From positions 22,269 to 86,268 of the forward strand of contig NZ_FOMI01000011.1 in the NCBI RefSeq assembly GCF_900112595.1: a DNA stretch of 64,000 bases, in the 5' to 3' direction. Shown here one piece after another: positions 45,883 through 56,472 of this stretch. Numbering within the stretch: the stretch's first letter is position 1; the number at the start of each line of letters is the position of its first letter. A model generated the notes under the pieces. It ran no database searches, was not told the origin of the DNA, and was given only the letters and a program-made list of their open reading frames with translations. The DNA is from Algibacter pectinivorans. GTDB taxonomy: Bacteria; Bacteroidota; Bacteroidia; Flavobacteriales; Flavobacteriaceae. The translations under genes were made by a program, and so were the position numbers.

Positions 45883-48153
45883 TTAAGCATTATTTTCTTT
45901 TTTAATTAAATTAAGTGCAGAACCTTCGTTATACCAAGCAATTTGAGCTTCGTTATAGGTATGGTTTAATTTAATAAGATCTTTAGATCCATCCTCATGA
46001 ACCGCCTCTAAGGTTAATTGTTTATTAGGTGCAAACTCATTTAAATCGATAAAATTAAAGGTATCGTTTTCCTGAATTAAATCGTAATCGGCTTCATTAT
46101 TAAAAGTTAAGCCCAACATACCTTGTTTTTTAAGGTTTGTTTCATGAATACGTGCAAACGATTTTACAATTACTGCAGCGACACCTAAATGTCTTGGTTG
46201 CATTGCGGCATGCTCTCTAGAAGACCCTTCGCCATAATTATGATCGCCAACTACTACTGTTTTTATACCTGCTTTTTTATATTCGCGCTGTACATCTGGT
46301 ACTCCGCCATAATCGCCAGTTAATTGGTTTTTAACAAAGTTTGTTTTTTGGTTAAAGGCATTTACTGCTCCAATTAAAGTATTGTTTGCAATGTTATCTA
46401 GATGCCCACGGAAACGTAACCAAGGTCCTGCCATAGAAATATGATCGGTAGTACATTTACCAAAGGCTTTAATTAAAAGTTTAGCACCCGTAATGGAGCT
46501 TCCTAGTGGTGTAAAAGGTGTTAATAATTGTAAACGCTCTGAATCCTCTTTTACAGAAATTTGAACATGACTACCATCGGCTTCTGGCGCTAAATACCCA
46601 TTATCCTTAACTTCGAAACCTTTTGGTGGTAACTCCCATCCCGTTGGCTCATCGAACATCACCTCTTCGCCGTTTTCGTTAATTAACTTATCGGTTAAAG
46701 GATTAAAATCTAAGCGTCCCGCTACGGCAATAGCTGCTGTTATTTCGGGGGATGCAACAAAGGCATGGGTGTTAGGGTTTCCGTCGGCACGTTTAGCAAA
46801 GTTTCTATTAAAAGAGTGTACAATACTATTTTTTGGTGCGTTTTTAGGGTCGCTATATCTAGCCCATTGCCCAATACATGGCCCACAAGCATTGGTGAAA
46901 ATTTTGGCGTCTAACTTTTCGAAAATTCCAAGAATACCATCGCGTTCTGCGGTGTAGCGTACTTGCTCTGATCCTGGATTAATACCTAATTCTGCTTTTA
47001 TTTTTAAACCTTTATCTAAGGCCTGTTGTGCGATTGATGAAGCTCTTGATAAATCTTCGTAAGATGAATTTGTACAAGACCCTATTAATCCCCACTCTAC
47101 TTTTATTGGCCAATCGTTAGCTTTTGCTTTTTCAGTCATTGATGTACCTACTTCTGTAGATAAATCTGGAGTGAATGGTCCGTTTAATAATGGCCCTAAC
47201 TCTGATAAATTGATTTCTATAACTTGATCGAAATATTGCTGTGGGTTTGCATACACTTCAGGATCTGCAGTTAAATGTGCTTTAACCTCATTTGCAGCAT
47301 CGGCAACATCTGCTCTATCTGTAGCACGTAAATAGCGTTCCATCGACTCATCGTAACCAAATGTAGATGTGGTAGCTCCAATTTCTGCTCCCATATTACA
47401 AATAGTTCCTTTTCCTGTACATGACATAGCTGTTGCTCCTGGTCCAAAATATTCAACAATAGCGCCTGTACCTCCTTTTACGGTAAGAATTTCGGCTACT
47501 TTTAATATTACATCTTTTGGCGCCGTCCAACCGGAAAGTTTTCCTGTTAACCTAACACCAATTAATTTTGGAAATTTAAGTTCCCAAGCCATACCTGCCA
47601 TAACATCTACGGCATCTGCGCCTCCTACTCCAATGGCCACCATTCCTAGTCCACCGGCATTTACGGTGTGCGAATCTGTACCAATCATCATTCCTCCTGG
47701 AAATGCGTAATTTTCTAAAACGACTTGATGAATAATACCTGCTCCTGGTCTCCAGAAACCAATACCGTATTTATTAGAGACCGACTCTAAAAAGTTAAAC
47801 ACTTCACTACTTACGCTATTAGCATGTTTTAAATCTTTTGCCGCACCTTCTTTTGCTTGAATTAAATGATCGCAATGTACCGTTGTTGGTACAGCGACTT
47901 TAGGTTTTCCTGCTTGCATAAACTGCAATAATGCCATTTGAGCTGTTGCATCTTGACATGCAATGCGATCGGGTGAAAAATCTACGTAATCCTTACCTCG
48001 GGTAAATGCTTCGGTAGGTGAACCATCCCATAGGTGTGTGTATAATATCTTTTCTGATAATGTTAGTGGTTTCCCAACAATATTACGAGCTGTATCAACT
48101 CGTTCTGTCATTTTAGCGTAAACCCCTTTAATCATATCAATGTCAAATGCCAT
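45883..48153 (-). CDS. aconitate hydratase
   Basis: 756 residues, in the mitochondrial-type aconitase group used in the TCA cycle to isomerise citrate to isocitrate. The [4Fe-4S] ligands are visible: the first cysteine in [11 protein letters not shown] and two in [10 protein letters not shown]. Other motifs are [43 protein letters not shown], and the C-terminal swivelling domain with [22 protein letters not shown]. Flavobacterial genomes usually name this acnA or acn; the sequence is closer in length and motifs to mitochondrial aconitase than to E. coli AcnA or AcnB, so no symbol is given. It is transcribed alone. Confidence 0.96.
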   Translation of the reverse strand: MAFDIDMIKGVYAKMTERVDTARNIVGKPLTLSEKILYTHLWDGSPTEAFTRGKDYVDFSPDRIACQDATAQMALLQFMQAGKPKVAVPTTVHCDHLIQAKEGAAKDLKHANSVSSEVFNFLESVSNKYGIGFWRPGAGIIHQVVLENYAFPGGMMIGTDSHTVNAGGLGMVAIGVGGADAVDVMAGMAWELKFPKLIGVRLTGKLSGWTAPKDVILKVAEILTVKGGTGAIVEYFGPGATAMSCTGKGTICNMGAEIGATTSTFGYDESMERYLRATDRADVADAANEVKAHLTADPEVYANPQQYFDQVIEINLSELGPLLNGPFTPDLSTEVGTSMTEKAKANDWPIKVEWGLIGSCTNSSYEDLSRASSIAQQALDKGLKIKAELGINPGSEQVRYTAERDGILGIFEKLDAKIFTNACGPCIGQWARYSDPKNAPKNSIVHSFNRNFAKRADGNPNTHAFVASPEITAAIAVAGRLDFNPLTDKLINENGEEVMFDEPTGWELPPKGFEVKDNGYLAPEADGSHVQISVKEDSERLQLLTPFTPLGSSITGAKLLIKAFGKCTTDHISMAGPWLRFRGHLDNIANNTLIGAVNAFNQKTNFVKNQLTGDYGGVPDVQREYKKAGIKTVVVGDHNYGEGSSREHAAMQPRHLGVAAVIVKSFARIHETNLKKQGMLGLTFNNEADYDLIQENDTFNFIDLNEFAPNKQLTLEAVHEDGSKDLIKLNHTYNEAQIAWYNEGSALNLIKKENNA

Positions 48154-48347
48154 AAATTTTATTTATTTTTTGATTATTCTACAAGTACTCAATATACAAA
48201 ATAAAGCTTCTTACGCCAAGTGTATATCCTGTTAAAGTTTCATTAAACTTATGGATTGTAAAAAGCAGAGAGAAATTTATTTTTTTTAAAGAAAAAACTA
48301 CAAATAAAGTGTCCTACATATAGGATTGGGAAGTATTTCAAATTTTA

Positions 48348-49067
48348 TTATGACTTGTCATTAATTACATCCTCTGCAGTAGGCTCAAAATTAGTCTCTT
48401 TAACTATACCTAACACTATAAAAAGCTGTGATAAACCATAAAAAAGCATAACCGCAATGTTTTGAAAAGGTATATCGCTATCATAAAAGGAAACCAACGC
48501 TGCTAAAGTATCGGACGCTAAACCCAAAAATACGCCAACAATAACTAGGGCGTAACTATGAGTGTCCACATAATCTCGACGTAAAAACGCGAATACTACA
48601 AACAGCGTAGAGATAAAAAAGTAAAATAATGTTGGAAAGAAAAAATTATCTAGATTATCATTAATTAAATACATAACCAGCATCATTAGTAAGAAACAAA
48701 AAACAAGTGCTGGTGTAATTTGTTTTACCCTAAAGTCGCCTTGATTAGAAAACCTAAATACATAAAATAATTTAGCTAAGCCAAAAGAAAAAATAGCGAA
48801 AATGTAATATAATTCTATTTGATATAAAATAAAAAAGATGTCGCCTATAAAGAAAAATAATAAAGCTACAGTCATAAAAAACTGTTTTACTCTTGAAGTC
48901 TCTTTGTGGAAGAAGCTATAATAGCCTATTAATAATATGGATAGCGAACTTTTGGAAATATAACGAAACACAGAAGCATCCCAATTAATTTTGATAATTA
49001 TATCAATTATCAGGGCTATTATAAACAACAAAGAAAAAACAACTGTTTCCTTACTAAACTTTAACAT
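48348..49067 (-). CDS. YhhN/TMEM86-like integral membrane protein
   Basis: 239 residues with about seven or eight membrane helices and a polar C-terminus. The YhhN pattern is suggested by FFFIGDIFFI in an early helix, GLASDTLAAL in a late one, and a final GLSQLFIVLGIV. Some family members (TMEM86) are lysoplasmalogenases that cleave vinyl ether lysolipids, but bacterial roles are less clear. It lies downstream of the glmU-type gene with a 72-base gap, perhaps in the same transcript. Confidence 0.65.
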   Translation of the reverse strand: MLKFSKETVVFSLLFIIALIIDIIIKINWDASVFRYISKSSLSILLIGYYSFFHKETSRVKQFFMTVALLFFFIGDIFFILYQIELYYIFAIFSFGLAKLFYVFRFSNQGDFRVKQITPALVFCFLLMMLVMYLINDNLDNFFFPTLFYFFISTLFVVFAFLRRDYVDTHSYALVIVGVFLGLASDTLAALVSFYDSDIPFQNIAVMLFYGLSQLFIVLGIVKETNFEPTAEDVINDKS

Positions 49068-49139
49068 TCAAAAAAATATACTACTGCAATGTAGGTTTTT
49101 TTTTGTTAAAACCAAAAAGATAGTTTTTTATAATTCTTA

Positions 49140-50315
49140 TTAATAACGTCTAAAGCGCTTTGTTTCTTCAAAAACATGCTCTAAGATCGCTTTGTCCTGT
49201 TGGGTAAATTCAACATTACGTCGTTTCATAACAATAGGTGCCACCTCAAACGCCTTTTTTGTTAAATAGGTTGAAAAACCACCGTTACCACCCCAACTAA
49301 AGCTAGGTATAAAGTTTCTAGGAAAACCACTACCAAAAATGTTAGCACTTACACCCACAACTGTCCCTGTATTAAACATGGTATTGATGCCACATTTACT
49401 ATGATCGCCCATTATAAGTCCACAAAACTGTAAGCCCGTTTTAGCAAAACCTTGTGATTGATAATCCCATAAACGTACTTCGGCATAATTATTTTTTAAA
49501 TTCGAATTATTAGTATCGGCACCTAAATTACACCATTCGCCTAATACCGAATCTCCTAAAAAACCATCATGACCTTTACTAGAGTACCCAAAAATAACCG
49601 AATTACTAATTTCGCCACCAACTTTACTGTAAGGCCCAACAGTTGTTGCCCCATAAATTTTTGCTCCTAATTTAATAACAGCGTTTTCGCAAAGCGCTAA
49701 TGGACCTCTAACAATGGCACCTTCCATTATTTCGGCATTCTTTCCTATATATATTGGACCTTTACTAGCGTTAAGTGTTGTAAATTCTAATTGTGCACCT
49801 TCTTCTATAAATATGTTTTCTGGAGCTATAATGTTATTACTAGCAGGAATAGCCTGTGAAGTTCTGTCCTTTGTTAATAAACTAAAGTCTTGTTTAATAG
49901 CTTCATCATTTTTAGAGAAAATATCCCAAGTATGTTCTATTTTTAAAATATCCTGCTGGTATTCTATACAATCAAAATCATCAAAATTAATATCATCTTG
50001 CTCTTCAGTAGCAAAAAATGCTATTAATTCTTCATCTTGAAAAATGGCTTGATTTTCTTTTAAACTAGTAATAGCTTCAACTAACTCTTGGTTGGGAAGA
50101 CATGATGCGTTAATCATAATGTTTTCTTCCAGTTCTACCATTGGATATTTTTCAGACAAATAATCTTCGGTTACCGTTGTTGTTGCAGTGCCTAAATACA
50201 TTTGCCACTTTTCTCTAATGGTTAAAATTCCAACACGAATATCGGCCACTGGTCTTGTAAATGTAAACGGTAACAAATTGTTACGTGAAGGACCATCAAA
50301 TAGAATGTAATTCAT
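49140..50315 (-). CDS. alternative bacterial GlmU (sugar-phosphate nucleotidylyltransferase/acetyltransferase family)
   Basis: 391 residues. It opens MNYILFDGPSRNNLLPFTFTRPVADIRVG and ends FEETKRFRRY, the form of the Bacteroidetes alternative GlmU (TIGR03991). The C-terminal half (about 170-370) is a left-handed beta-helix of hexapeptide repeats (IYIGKNAEIMEGAIVRGPLALCENAVIKLG, GPYSKVGGEISNSVIFGYSSKG). It is thought to supply UDP-GlcNAc for peptidoglycan and lipopolysaccharide. The N-terminal nucleotidyl-transfer domain lacks the classic LAAGxGTRM loop of E. coli GlmU, so the call rests on overall family likeness. Confidence 0.85.
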   Translation of the reverse strand: MNYILFDGPSRNNLLPFTFTRPVADIRVGILTIREKWQMYLGTATTTVTEDYLSEKYPMVELEENIMINASCLPNQELVEAITSLKENQAIFQDEELIAFFATEEQDDINFDDFDCIEYQQDILKIEHTWDIFSKNDEAIKQDFSLLTKDRTSQAIPASNNIIAPENIFIEEGAQLEFTTLNASKGPIYIGKNAEIMEGAIVRGPLALCENAVIKLGAKIYGATTVGPYSKVGGEISNSVIFGYSSKGHDGFLGDSVLGEWCNLGADTNNSNLKNNYAEVRLWDYQSQGFAKTGLQFCGLIMGDHSKCGINTMFNTGTVVGVSANIFGSGFPRNFIPSFSWGGNGGFSTYLTKKAFEVAPIVMKRRNVEFTQQDKAILEHVFEETKRFRRY

Positions 50316-50455
50316 TTAAAGTTTTAGTTAAAAGTTAGAAGCTTTACCTTCAAACTTACAATTTATACCAAACAAACTTAATTTCAACTTATTAAATTCG
50401 TTCATTGTTACTTTTTTACCCATGTTAGGTAACAAAATTAAAGTTGTAAAAATAA

Positions 50456-50484
50456 AAAAGCCTCTCATTACAGAAAGGCTTTTT
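50456..50484 (-). terminator. terminator of rpmE2
   Basis: Stem AAAAAGCCT / AGGCTTTTT extended by TC / GA across one mismatch, loop ATTAC. T run on the minus strand. About 22 bases after the rpmE2 stop. Confidence 0.8.
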
Positions 50485-50506
50485 AAAAATATATTTTAGA
50501 CTAAAC

Positions 50507-50758
50507 TTATTTTTTAAATTTAGCATATTTGTTTTTGAACTTGTCAATACGACCAGCTGTATCTACTAATTTAGATTTACCTGTGTAAAATGGATGAGAT
50601 GTTCTAGAAATCTCCATTTTTACTAATGGATATTCAACACCATCAACCTCAAGAGTTTCATTAGTATTTGCTGTAGACTTTGTTAAAAACACATCGTCAT
50701 TAGACATATCTTTAAATGCTACAATTCTATAATTTTCTGGATGTATACCTTTTCTCAT
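50507..50758 (-). CDS. rpmE2: 50S ribosomal protein L31 type B
   Basis: 83 residues. It opens [21 protein letters not shown] and has [25 protein letters not shown]. The zinc-binding cysteines of type A L31 are absent, which defines type B, the zinc-independent form often induced when zinc is short. No Zur-like operator could be recognised. It has a full consensus promoter and a terminator of its own. Confidence 0.97.
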   Translation of the reverse strand: MRKGIHPENYRIVAFKDMSNDDVFLTKSTANTNETLEVDGVEYPLVKMEISRTSHPFYTGKSKLVDTAGRIDKFKNKYAKFKK

Positions 50759-50797
50759 CGCTAAATGCTTTATTTATTACTTTCAATTTTGGAAATG

Positions 50798-50827
50798 CAA
50801 ATTTAGGTATTTTTTATAAATGCGCAA
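50798..50827 (-). promoter_or_regulatory. promoter of rpmE2
   Basis: Minus strand: TTG (50825-50827), 19 bases, TAAATTTG (50798-50805). Near-perfect consensus; leader about 34 bases. Confidence 0.78.
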
Positions 50828-50940
50828 TACTTTTTCCCTTTTTTATTTCAATTTTTAATCCCTTGGCTTTCAAATAAAAAAAGAAGCTAAAATTACCATT
50901 CAAAATATAATTCTTTTCCATTAAAAATGTAACGTTTTAC

Positions 50941-50948
50941 TATATTTG
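50941..50948 (+). promoter_or_regulatory. -7 promoter element of the DUF4199 gene
   Basis: TATATTTG, 39 bases upstream of the ATG at 50988. No TTG at the -33 distance; a T-rich stretch is present. Confidence 0.45.
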
Positions 50949-50987
50949 AATACCAACTAGAAAATAACTTAGGTAAATAAAACTATT

Positions 50988-51521
50988 ATGGAAAAATTTT
51001 TAAAGTCCATTGCTATAAACCACGGTCTATATTTGGGTATCGCATTAGCAATATTAACAGTTACAGCTTATACTATTAGCTTAGATTTGTACACCAAAAT
51101 TTGGTTTGGTTTAACAATTTTAGCGCTTATAATAGTTTTTGGTATTATTTCGGTATACAAAACTAAAATTGCAAATGGTGGTTTTTTAAGTTTTAAAAAC
51201 TCTTTTGTGTCCTATTTTATAACCATTTTAATCGGACTAATAATAAGCACTGTAATAAGTATTATTATATTCAACATTATAGACCCTGAAGCGGCTACTG
51301 TAATCCAAGAAAAAGTAATGGTTTCGCAAATAGAGCGATTAGAAGCTTATAACGTGCCTGTGGAAGTTATAGATGAAACCATGAAAAAGATGGAAGAGCA
51401 AGGCAATATGTTTTCTATTGGTAATGTTTTTCAATCTTTAATATTTCAAATAGTTGGTTTTTGCGTTGTGGGACTTATTGTTGCAGCGGCAATGAAAAAA
51501 AATAACCCAGACGACGTTTAA
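50988..51521 (+). CDS. DUF4199 family membrane protein
   Basis: 177 residues with four membrane helices (about 10-30, 35-55, 70-95, 145-165) and a charged segment between the third and fourth (KVMVSQIERLEAYNVPVEVIDETMKKMEEQG as a helical loop). The pattern fits DUF4199, a Bacteroidetes inner-membrane family of unknown function. It lies 38 bases upstream of the GT2 gene on the same strand, an arrangement I recall as common in flavobacteria, so a role in envelope glycan or lipid handling is possible but unproven. Confidence 0.85.
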   Translation: MEKFLKSIAINHGLYLGIALAILTVTAYTISLDLYTKIWFGLTILALIIVFGIISVYKTKIANGGFLSFKNSFVSYFITILIGLIISTVISIIIFNIIDPEAATVIQEKVMVSQIERLEAYNVPVEVIDETMKKMEEQGNMFSIGNVFQSLIFQIVGFCVVGLIVAAAMKKNNPDDV

Positions 51522-51559
51522 ATTCCTTAATTTTGAAACTTATTTTGAAACTATTCTAG

Positions 51560-52507
51560 ATGCATATATCTGTAGTTATACCACTACTAAACGAAGAAGA
51601 ATCTTTAACCGAATTACACGACTGGATTGCAAAAGTTATGCAATCTGAAGCGTATACCTACGAAATTATTTTTATTGATGATGGTAGTACAGATGATTCT
51701 TGGAATTTAATAACTAAGCTTTCTCTTAAAAACCCATTGGTAAAAGGTATTCGTTTTTTAAAAAATTTTGGAAAATCTCAAGCACTTCATGCTGGTTTTA
51801 ACAAAGCCAAAGGCGATGTGATTATCACAATGGATGCCGATTTACAAGATAGTCCAGATGAAATCCCAGAGCTTTACAATATGATTGTTAAAGATGGGTA
51901 CGATTTAGTTTCTGGTTGGAAAAAGAAACGCTATGATTCTATTATTGCAAAAAACCTGCCGTCGAAACTATTTAATTGGGCAGCTAGAAAAACATCGGGG
52001 GTAAAACTTCACGATTTTAACTGTGGCTTAAAGGCGTACCATAAAGATGTGGTGAAAAACATAGATGTTAATGGCGAAATGCATCGCTATATTCCAGTAC
52101 TATCAAAAAATGCTGGTTTTTCAAATATTGGAGAAAAGGTAGTACAACATCAAGCCAGAAAGTATGGTGTTACAAAATTTGGTATGGATCGTTTTGTACA
52201 CGGCTTTCTAGACCTAATTACCATTTGGTTTTTATCCCGCTTTGGCAAACGCCCCATGCATTTATTTGGCGCCCTAGGATTTATTATGTTCGCTATAGGT
52301 TTTGGTTTTGCGCTATACTTAGGCATAGACAAACTATTTATTAATAGAGCTGGCAGACTTATAACACAACGACCACAGTTTTATATTGCACTTTCTACCA
52401 TGATTATAGGAACGCAATTTTTTGTAGCAGGCTTTTTAGGCGAGCTTATTTTAAGAAATAGAACAGACAAAAAAAGATACACCATTAAAGACCAATTAAA
52501 TATATAA
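51560..52507 (+). CDS. family 2 glycosyltransferase, dolichol-phosphate-mannose-synthase-like
   Basis: 315 residues. The GT-A catalytic part (about 1-225) has VVIPLLNEEESL, FIDDGSTDDSW, the DxD-type TMDADLQDSPDEIP and FNCGLKAY. Two C-terminal membrane helices follow (about 235-260 and 275-300). Enzymes of this shape move a sugar from a nucleotide onto a polyprenyl phosphate on the cytoplasmic face of the membrane; the sugar cannot be named. A -7 element TAATTTTG lies at 51528-51535, so it may be transcribed separately from DUF4199. Confidence 0.92.
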   Translation: MHISVVIPLLNEEESLTELHDWIAKVMQSEAYTYEIIFIDDGSTDDSWNLITKLSLKNPLVKGIRFLKNFGKSQALHAGFNKAKGDVIITMDADLQDSPDEIPELYNMIVKDGYDLVSGWKKKRYDSIIAKNLPSKLFNWAARKTSGVKLHDFNCGLKAYHKDVVKNIDVNGEMHRYIPVLSKNAGFSNIGEKVVQHQARKYGVTKFGMDRFVHGFLDLITIWFLSRFGKRPMHLFGALGFIMFAIGFGFALYLGIDKLFINRAGRLITQRPQFYIALSTMIIGTQFFVAGFLGELILRNRTDKKRYTIKDQLNI

Positions 52508-52560
52508 TTAACACCAAACAAATTAAGCTATATGGATTCATTATAAAGTAATGAATTTCT

Positions 52561-52568
52561 TATTTTTG
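52561..52568 (+). promoter_or_regulatory. -7 promoter element of the phosphohexomutase gene
   Basis: TATTTTTG, 18 bases ahead of the ATG at 52587. It lies inside the longer frame that begins at 52551, which supports the later start. Confidence 0.45.
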
Positions 52569-52586
52569 TTTTATAAAACTAACTAT

Positions 52587-54317
52587 ATGATACATATTGA
52601 CCCAAAAATTTTAGACCGAATTAACGCATGGTTAACACCATCTTTCGATGAAGACACTCAAGCTACTATAAAAGATAGCATAGCAAACAACCCTAAAGAT
52701 ATTCAAGAGAGTTTTTATAAAGATTTAGAATTTGGTACCGGTGGAATGCGCGGTATTATGGGCGTTGGCACTAATCGTATAAACAAATATACACTAGGAA
52801 AAAGCACTCAAGGTTTAAGTAATTATTTACATAAACAATTTCCAAACGAAACGCCAAAGGCTGTTATTGCTTATGATTGTAGACACAATAGTAAAACCCT
52901 TGCTAAGGTGGTTGCAGATGTGTTTTCGGCAAACGGAATTGAGGTATTTTTATTTGAAGATTTACGTGCTACTCCAGAGTTATCCTTTGCAGTTAAGCAT
53001 TTAAATTGCCATTGTGGTATTGTTTTAACAGCGTCTCATAACCCGCCAGAATATAACGGTTACAAAGTGTATTGGCAAGATGGTGGTCAGTTAGTTCCGC
53101 CACATGATGGTGCTGTAATTAGTTTAATTAACGATTTAGATTACGCTAATATTAAATTTGAAGCCAACAACGATCTTATTACATATATAGGTAAAGATGT
53201 TGATGATGTATTTATTGATGCCTCTGTTAAAAATGGATCTGTAGGTGCTACACAAAATGCCAAAGACGATTTAACAATTGTATTTACGTCACTTCATGGT
53301 ACTTCTATAACAGCGGTTCCAGAAACATTAAAACGTGCTGGCTATAAAAATGTTCACATTGTTGCAGAACAAGAAAAACCAGATGGTGGCTTCCCTACAG
53401 TTAAATCACCTAATCCTGAAGAACCAGCGGCTCTAAAAATGGCTTTAGAATTAGCCGATAAAGTAAACGCAGATATTGTAATTGGTACAGACCCAGATTG
53501 TGATAGATTAGGGGTAGCAGTTAGAAATAACGATGGCGAACTACAGCTTTTAAACGGAAATCAAACCATGTTAATGATGACAGATTTCTTATTAAAACAA
53601 TGGAAGGCCGAAGGCAAAATAAAAGGAAAGGAATTTATTGCATCAACCATTGTATCTACACCAATGCTTACAAAATTAGCAGAATCTTACGGTGTTGAAA
53701 GCAAAATTGTTTTAACCGGATTTAAATGGATAGCTAAACTTATAAAAGATTTCCCAGAATTAGATTTTATTGGTGGTGGAGAGGAAAGCTTTGGCTATAT
53801 GGTTGGCGATTTTGTTCGCGATAAAGATGCTGTAACCTCTACCCTATTAGCTTGCGAGATTGCAGCAATTTCAAAAGCTAACGGAAGCTCTTTCTTTAAT
53901 GAATTAATAAAACTTTACACAGAACACGGTTTCTACAAAGAAAAATTAGTTTCATTAACTAAAAAAGGTATTGAAGGTGCCGAAGAAATCAAACAAATGA
54001 TGACCGATGCGCGTAACAATACACTTAAAGTTATTAACGGTTCTAAAGTTGTTAAATTTGAAGATTACGATTTATCAATCTCAAAAAACATGATTTCAGG
54101 TGAAGAAATAACGATTGATGTACCAAAATCTAACGTATTAATTTATTATACTGAAGATGGTAGCCAAGTAGCATTACGCCCAAGTGGAACAGAACCAAAA
54201 ATAAAATTCTACGTTAGTGTAAACACAAAATTAGCAGCAATTGAAAAATTCAAATCAACCGAAGCTGCTCTTGATACTAAAGCCGAAGATATTTTAAAAA
54301 GCATGAACCTTATATAA
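52587..54317 (+). CDS. phosphoglucomutase/phosphomannomutase
   Basis: 576 residues from the ATG at 52587. A longer frame from 52551 adds a hydrophobic stretch ([12 protein letters not shown]) across a promoter element and was rejected. It is an alpha-D-phosphohexomutase, of the long PGM/PMM form, that interconverts hexose 1- and 6-phosphates for glycan precursors. Motifs: [18 protein letters not shown]; the phosphoserine loop [13 protein letters not shown]; the metal loop [12 protein letters not shown]; the sugar loop [10 protein letters not shown]; and the phosphate loop [12 protein letters not shown]. It is 79 bases behind the glycosyltransferase and 32 ahead of the ABC exporter. Confidence 0.95.
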   Translation: MIHIDPKILDRINAWLTPSFDEDTQATIKDSIANNPKDIQESFYKDLEFGTGGMRGIMGVGTNRINKYTLGKSTQGLSNYLHKQFPNETPKAVIAYDCRHNSKTLAKVVADVFSANGIEVFLFEDLRATPELSFAVKHLNCHCGIVLTASHNPPEYNGYKVYWQDGGQLVPPHDGAVISLINDLDYANIKFEANNDLITYIGKDVDDVFIDASVKNGSVGATQNAKDDLTIVFTSLHGTSITAVPETLKRAGYKNVHIVAEQEKPDGGFPTVKSPNPEEPAALKMALELADKVNADIVIGTDPDCDRLGVAVRNNDGELQLLNGNQTMLMMTDFLLKQWKAEGKIKGKEFIASTIVSTPMLTKLAESYGVESKIVLTGFKWIAKLIKDFPELDFIGGGEESFGYMVGDFVRDKDAVTSTLLACEIAAISKANGSSFFNELIKLYTEHGFYKEKLVSLTKKGIEGAEEIKQMMTDARNNTLKVINGSKVVKFEDYDLSISKNMISGEEITIDVPKSNVLIYYTEDGSQVALRPSGTEPKIKFYVSVNTKLAAIEKFKSTEAALDTKAEDILKSMNLI

Positions 54318-54349
54318 GGTTCATGAAACAAATAATTAGCATCATTTAG

Positions 54350-56179
54350 ATGAATCATTTTTACAACATACTTCGGTATGCAAAACCATATAAAAATTTC
54401 GCAATAGGACACATTATTTCTAATGTGTTTTATGCGTTATTTGGGGCACTATCTTTTATAGCATTAATACCAATGCTTGATATTTTGTTTGAAAAAAAGG
54501 ACAAAATAACACCATTAGTAGAACCAGTTTACGAAGGCCTTTCTAACTTAAAAGATTACTATAAAGATTATTTAGCATATCAAGTCAGCTTATACACAGA
54601 TAACGATCCGCAAAAAGCGCTTCTTATGGTGGTAAGCTTAATTATTGTTTTGTTTCTCTTAAAAAACATTTTTGGTTATTTAGCCAATTATTTTATGGTG
54701 TTTTTACGCAACGGCGTAGTTAGAGACATTAGAAATACGGTGTATAAAAAAACAGTTGAATTACCGCTTTCGTATTTCTCTGAACAGAAAAAAGGCGATA
54801 TCATGACACGGGTTACCGCCGATGTTTCCACCTTACAATACTCTATGCTTCCAGCGCTAGAACTTATTGTTCGTGAACCACTTACTATTATTTTCACCAT
54901 AATAATGATGCTTTTAATAAGTGTAAAACTAACGATTTTCGTCTTTATTTTTATTCCACTTTCAGGCTTAGTTATTTCAAGAATTGGTAAAAGTTTAAAA
55001 CGAAAATCGGACCGTGTTCAAAAAGAACAAGGAATAACTCTTTCAACTTTAGAAGAAACATTAACCGGATTACGTATTATTAAAGGTTTTAATGCTGAAG
55101 GTACGTTTTATGAAAAATTCTCAGATTCTACGAACAAATTCTATCACTTTTCCAACAAATTACTAAACCGTCAAAATTTAGCTTCACCTGCAAGTGAATT
55201 TTTGGGCATATTGGTGATTTCTATTTTACTTTGGTACGGTGGTCAATTAGTTTTAGTCGATAAAACCCTAGACGGCAGTTCTTTTATTGCATATATGGGG
55301 CTTGCTTATAACATTCTAGTACCTGCAAAAGCGATTTCTAGAGGGCTTTACAATATAAAACAAGGTGATGCGGCAGCAGAGCGTATTCAGGAAATTATAG
55401 ATTCGCCAAACCTTATTAAAGATATACCAGACGCTACTAGTTTAAAAGGGTTTGAAAATCAAATTGAATTCAAAAACATTTCGTTTAAATATGAAGACGA
55501 GTATGTTCTAAAAAACTTCTCATTAACAATTCCTAAGGGACAGACTGTGGCTTTAGTTGGTCAATCAGGAAGCGGTAAATCTACCATTGCCAATCTTATA
55601 ACACGTTTTTATCATGTTAACGAAGGTGATATTTTAATTGATGGTATAAACATTAATAATTTAACCACTAGCTCACTTAGGCAACAATTAGGTATTGTAA
55701 CCCAAGACGCTATTTTATTTAACGATTCTATTATTAGCAATCTAAAACTAGGAAAACAAGATGCAACAGAAGAAGAGGTTATTGAAGCCTTAAAAATTGC
55801 AAATGCTTGGGAATTTGTTAAAGATTTACCGGAAGGCATACATACAAATATTGGCGATTCTGGAGGTAAACTATCAGGTGGACAAAAACAACGATTAAGT
55901 ATTGCTAGAGCAGTTTTAAAAAGTCCTCCAATTATGATTTTAGATGAGGCTACCTCAGCCCTCGATACCGAAAGCGAACGTATTGTGCAAGTTGCGCTAG
56001 AGAACATGATGAAAAACAGAACATCAATTGTAATTGCTCACAGGCTTTCTACCATACAAAACGCAGATAACATTGTGGTTTTAAACAAAGGAGAGATTGT
56101 AGAGCAAGGTAAACATGACGACCTTATAAACAAAAAAGGTATTTATAAAAAACTAGTAGACATGCAAAGCTTCGAATAA
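54350..56179 (+). CDS. ABC exporter, fused membrane and ATPase domains (MsbA-type)
   Basis: 609 residues: a six-helix transmembrane domain (about 15-340) and a nucleotide-binding domain (about 365-605). ATPase motifs: Walker A GQSGSGKST, Q-loop VTQDAIL, signature LSGGQKQRLSIARA, Walker B IMILDEATSALD and the H-loop IVIAHRLST. This half-transporter would work as a homodimer. MsbA-type lipid or lipopolysaccharide flipping is likely given the neighbouring glycosyltransferase and mutase, but drug or peptide export cannot be excluded. It is followed by a terminator hairpin with an unusual loop. Confidence 0.92.
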   Translation: MNHFYNILRYAKPYKNFAIGHIISNVFYALFGALSFIALIPMLDILFEKKDKITPLVEPVYEGLSNLKDYYKDYLAYQVSLYTDNDPQKALLMVVSLIIVLFLLKNIFGYLANYFMVFLRNGVVRDIRNTVYKKTVELPLSYFSEQKKGDIMTRVTADVSTLQYSMLPALELIVREPLTIIFTIIMMLLISVKLTIFVFIFIPLSGLVISRIGKSLKRKSDRVQKEQGITLSTLEETLTGLRIIKGFNAEGTFYEKFSDSTNKFYHFSNKLLNRQNLASPASEFLGILVISILLWYGGQLVLVDKTLDGSSFIAYMGLAYNILVPAKAISRGLYNIKQGDAAAERIQEIIDSPNLIKDIPDATSLKGFENQIEFKNISFKYEDEYVLKNFSLTIPKGQTVALVGQSGSGKSTIANLITRFYHVNEGDILIDGININNLTTSSLRQQLGIVTQDAILFNDSIISNLKLGKQDATEEEVIEALKIANAWEFVKDLPEGIHTNIGDSGGKLSGGQKQRLSIARAVLKSPPIMILDEATSALDTESERIVQVALENMMKNRTSIVIAHRLSTIQNADNIVVLNKGEIVEQGKHDDLINKKGIYKKLVDMQSFE

Positions 56180-56201
56180 AATAGAGCTTGTTTTAAAATA
56201 T

Positions 56202-56237
56202 AAAAAGGATAGAGACTTGGGGGCTTCTATCCTTTTT
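56202..56237 (+). terminator. terminator after the ABC exporter, loop contains AGACTTGGGG
   Basis: A perfect 12-bp stem AAAAAGGATAGA (56202-56213) / TCTATCCTTTTT (56226-56237), with a 12-base G-rich loop and a T run. The loop is unlike those of other terminators here and matches that of the next hairpin. Confidence 0.85.
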
Positions 56238-56243
56238 TAGTTT

Positions 56244-56269
56244 TTGTTAGACTTGGGGACGACTAACAA
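56244..56269 (+). promoter_or_regulatory. second hairpin with a matching ACTTGGGG loop
   Basis: A 7-bp stem TTGTTAG (56244-56250) / CTAACAA (56263-56269) with a 12-base loop that begins ACTTGGGG. Only 6 bases separate it from the previous hairpin. No T run follows, so it is not a terminator. It stands about 200 bases ahead of the ECF sigma gene. Function unknown. Confidence 0.5.
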
Positions 56270-56472
56270 CATAAGTAGGTTTCTGATACAAATATAGAAC
56301 AGACAAATCGAATTGACAAGAAAAAAATGCATTTTATCGGTTATTAACAACAGTTCGTCGATAAAAAACTAACCAAAAGCCTAAAAACCAACCTTTTACA
56401 TATTCGCAAAAATTATTAATATTCAGATTAAACTTTTTGTATATTTCATAGTCCAATATATAAACCATATTT

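Noticed and set aside
50328-50405. A 25-codon open frame ending 12 bases before the alternative glmU start (minus strand).
   Set aside because: A likely -7 element TAAGTTTG (50351-50358) for the glmU gene lies inside it, so most of the frame would not be transcribed from that promoter. No homology can be claimed.
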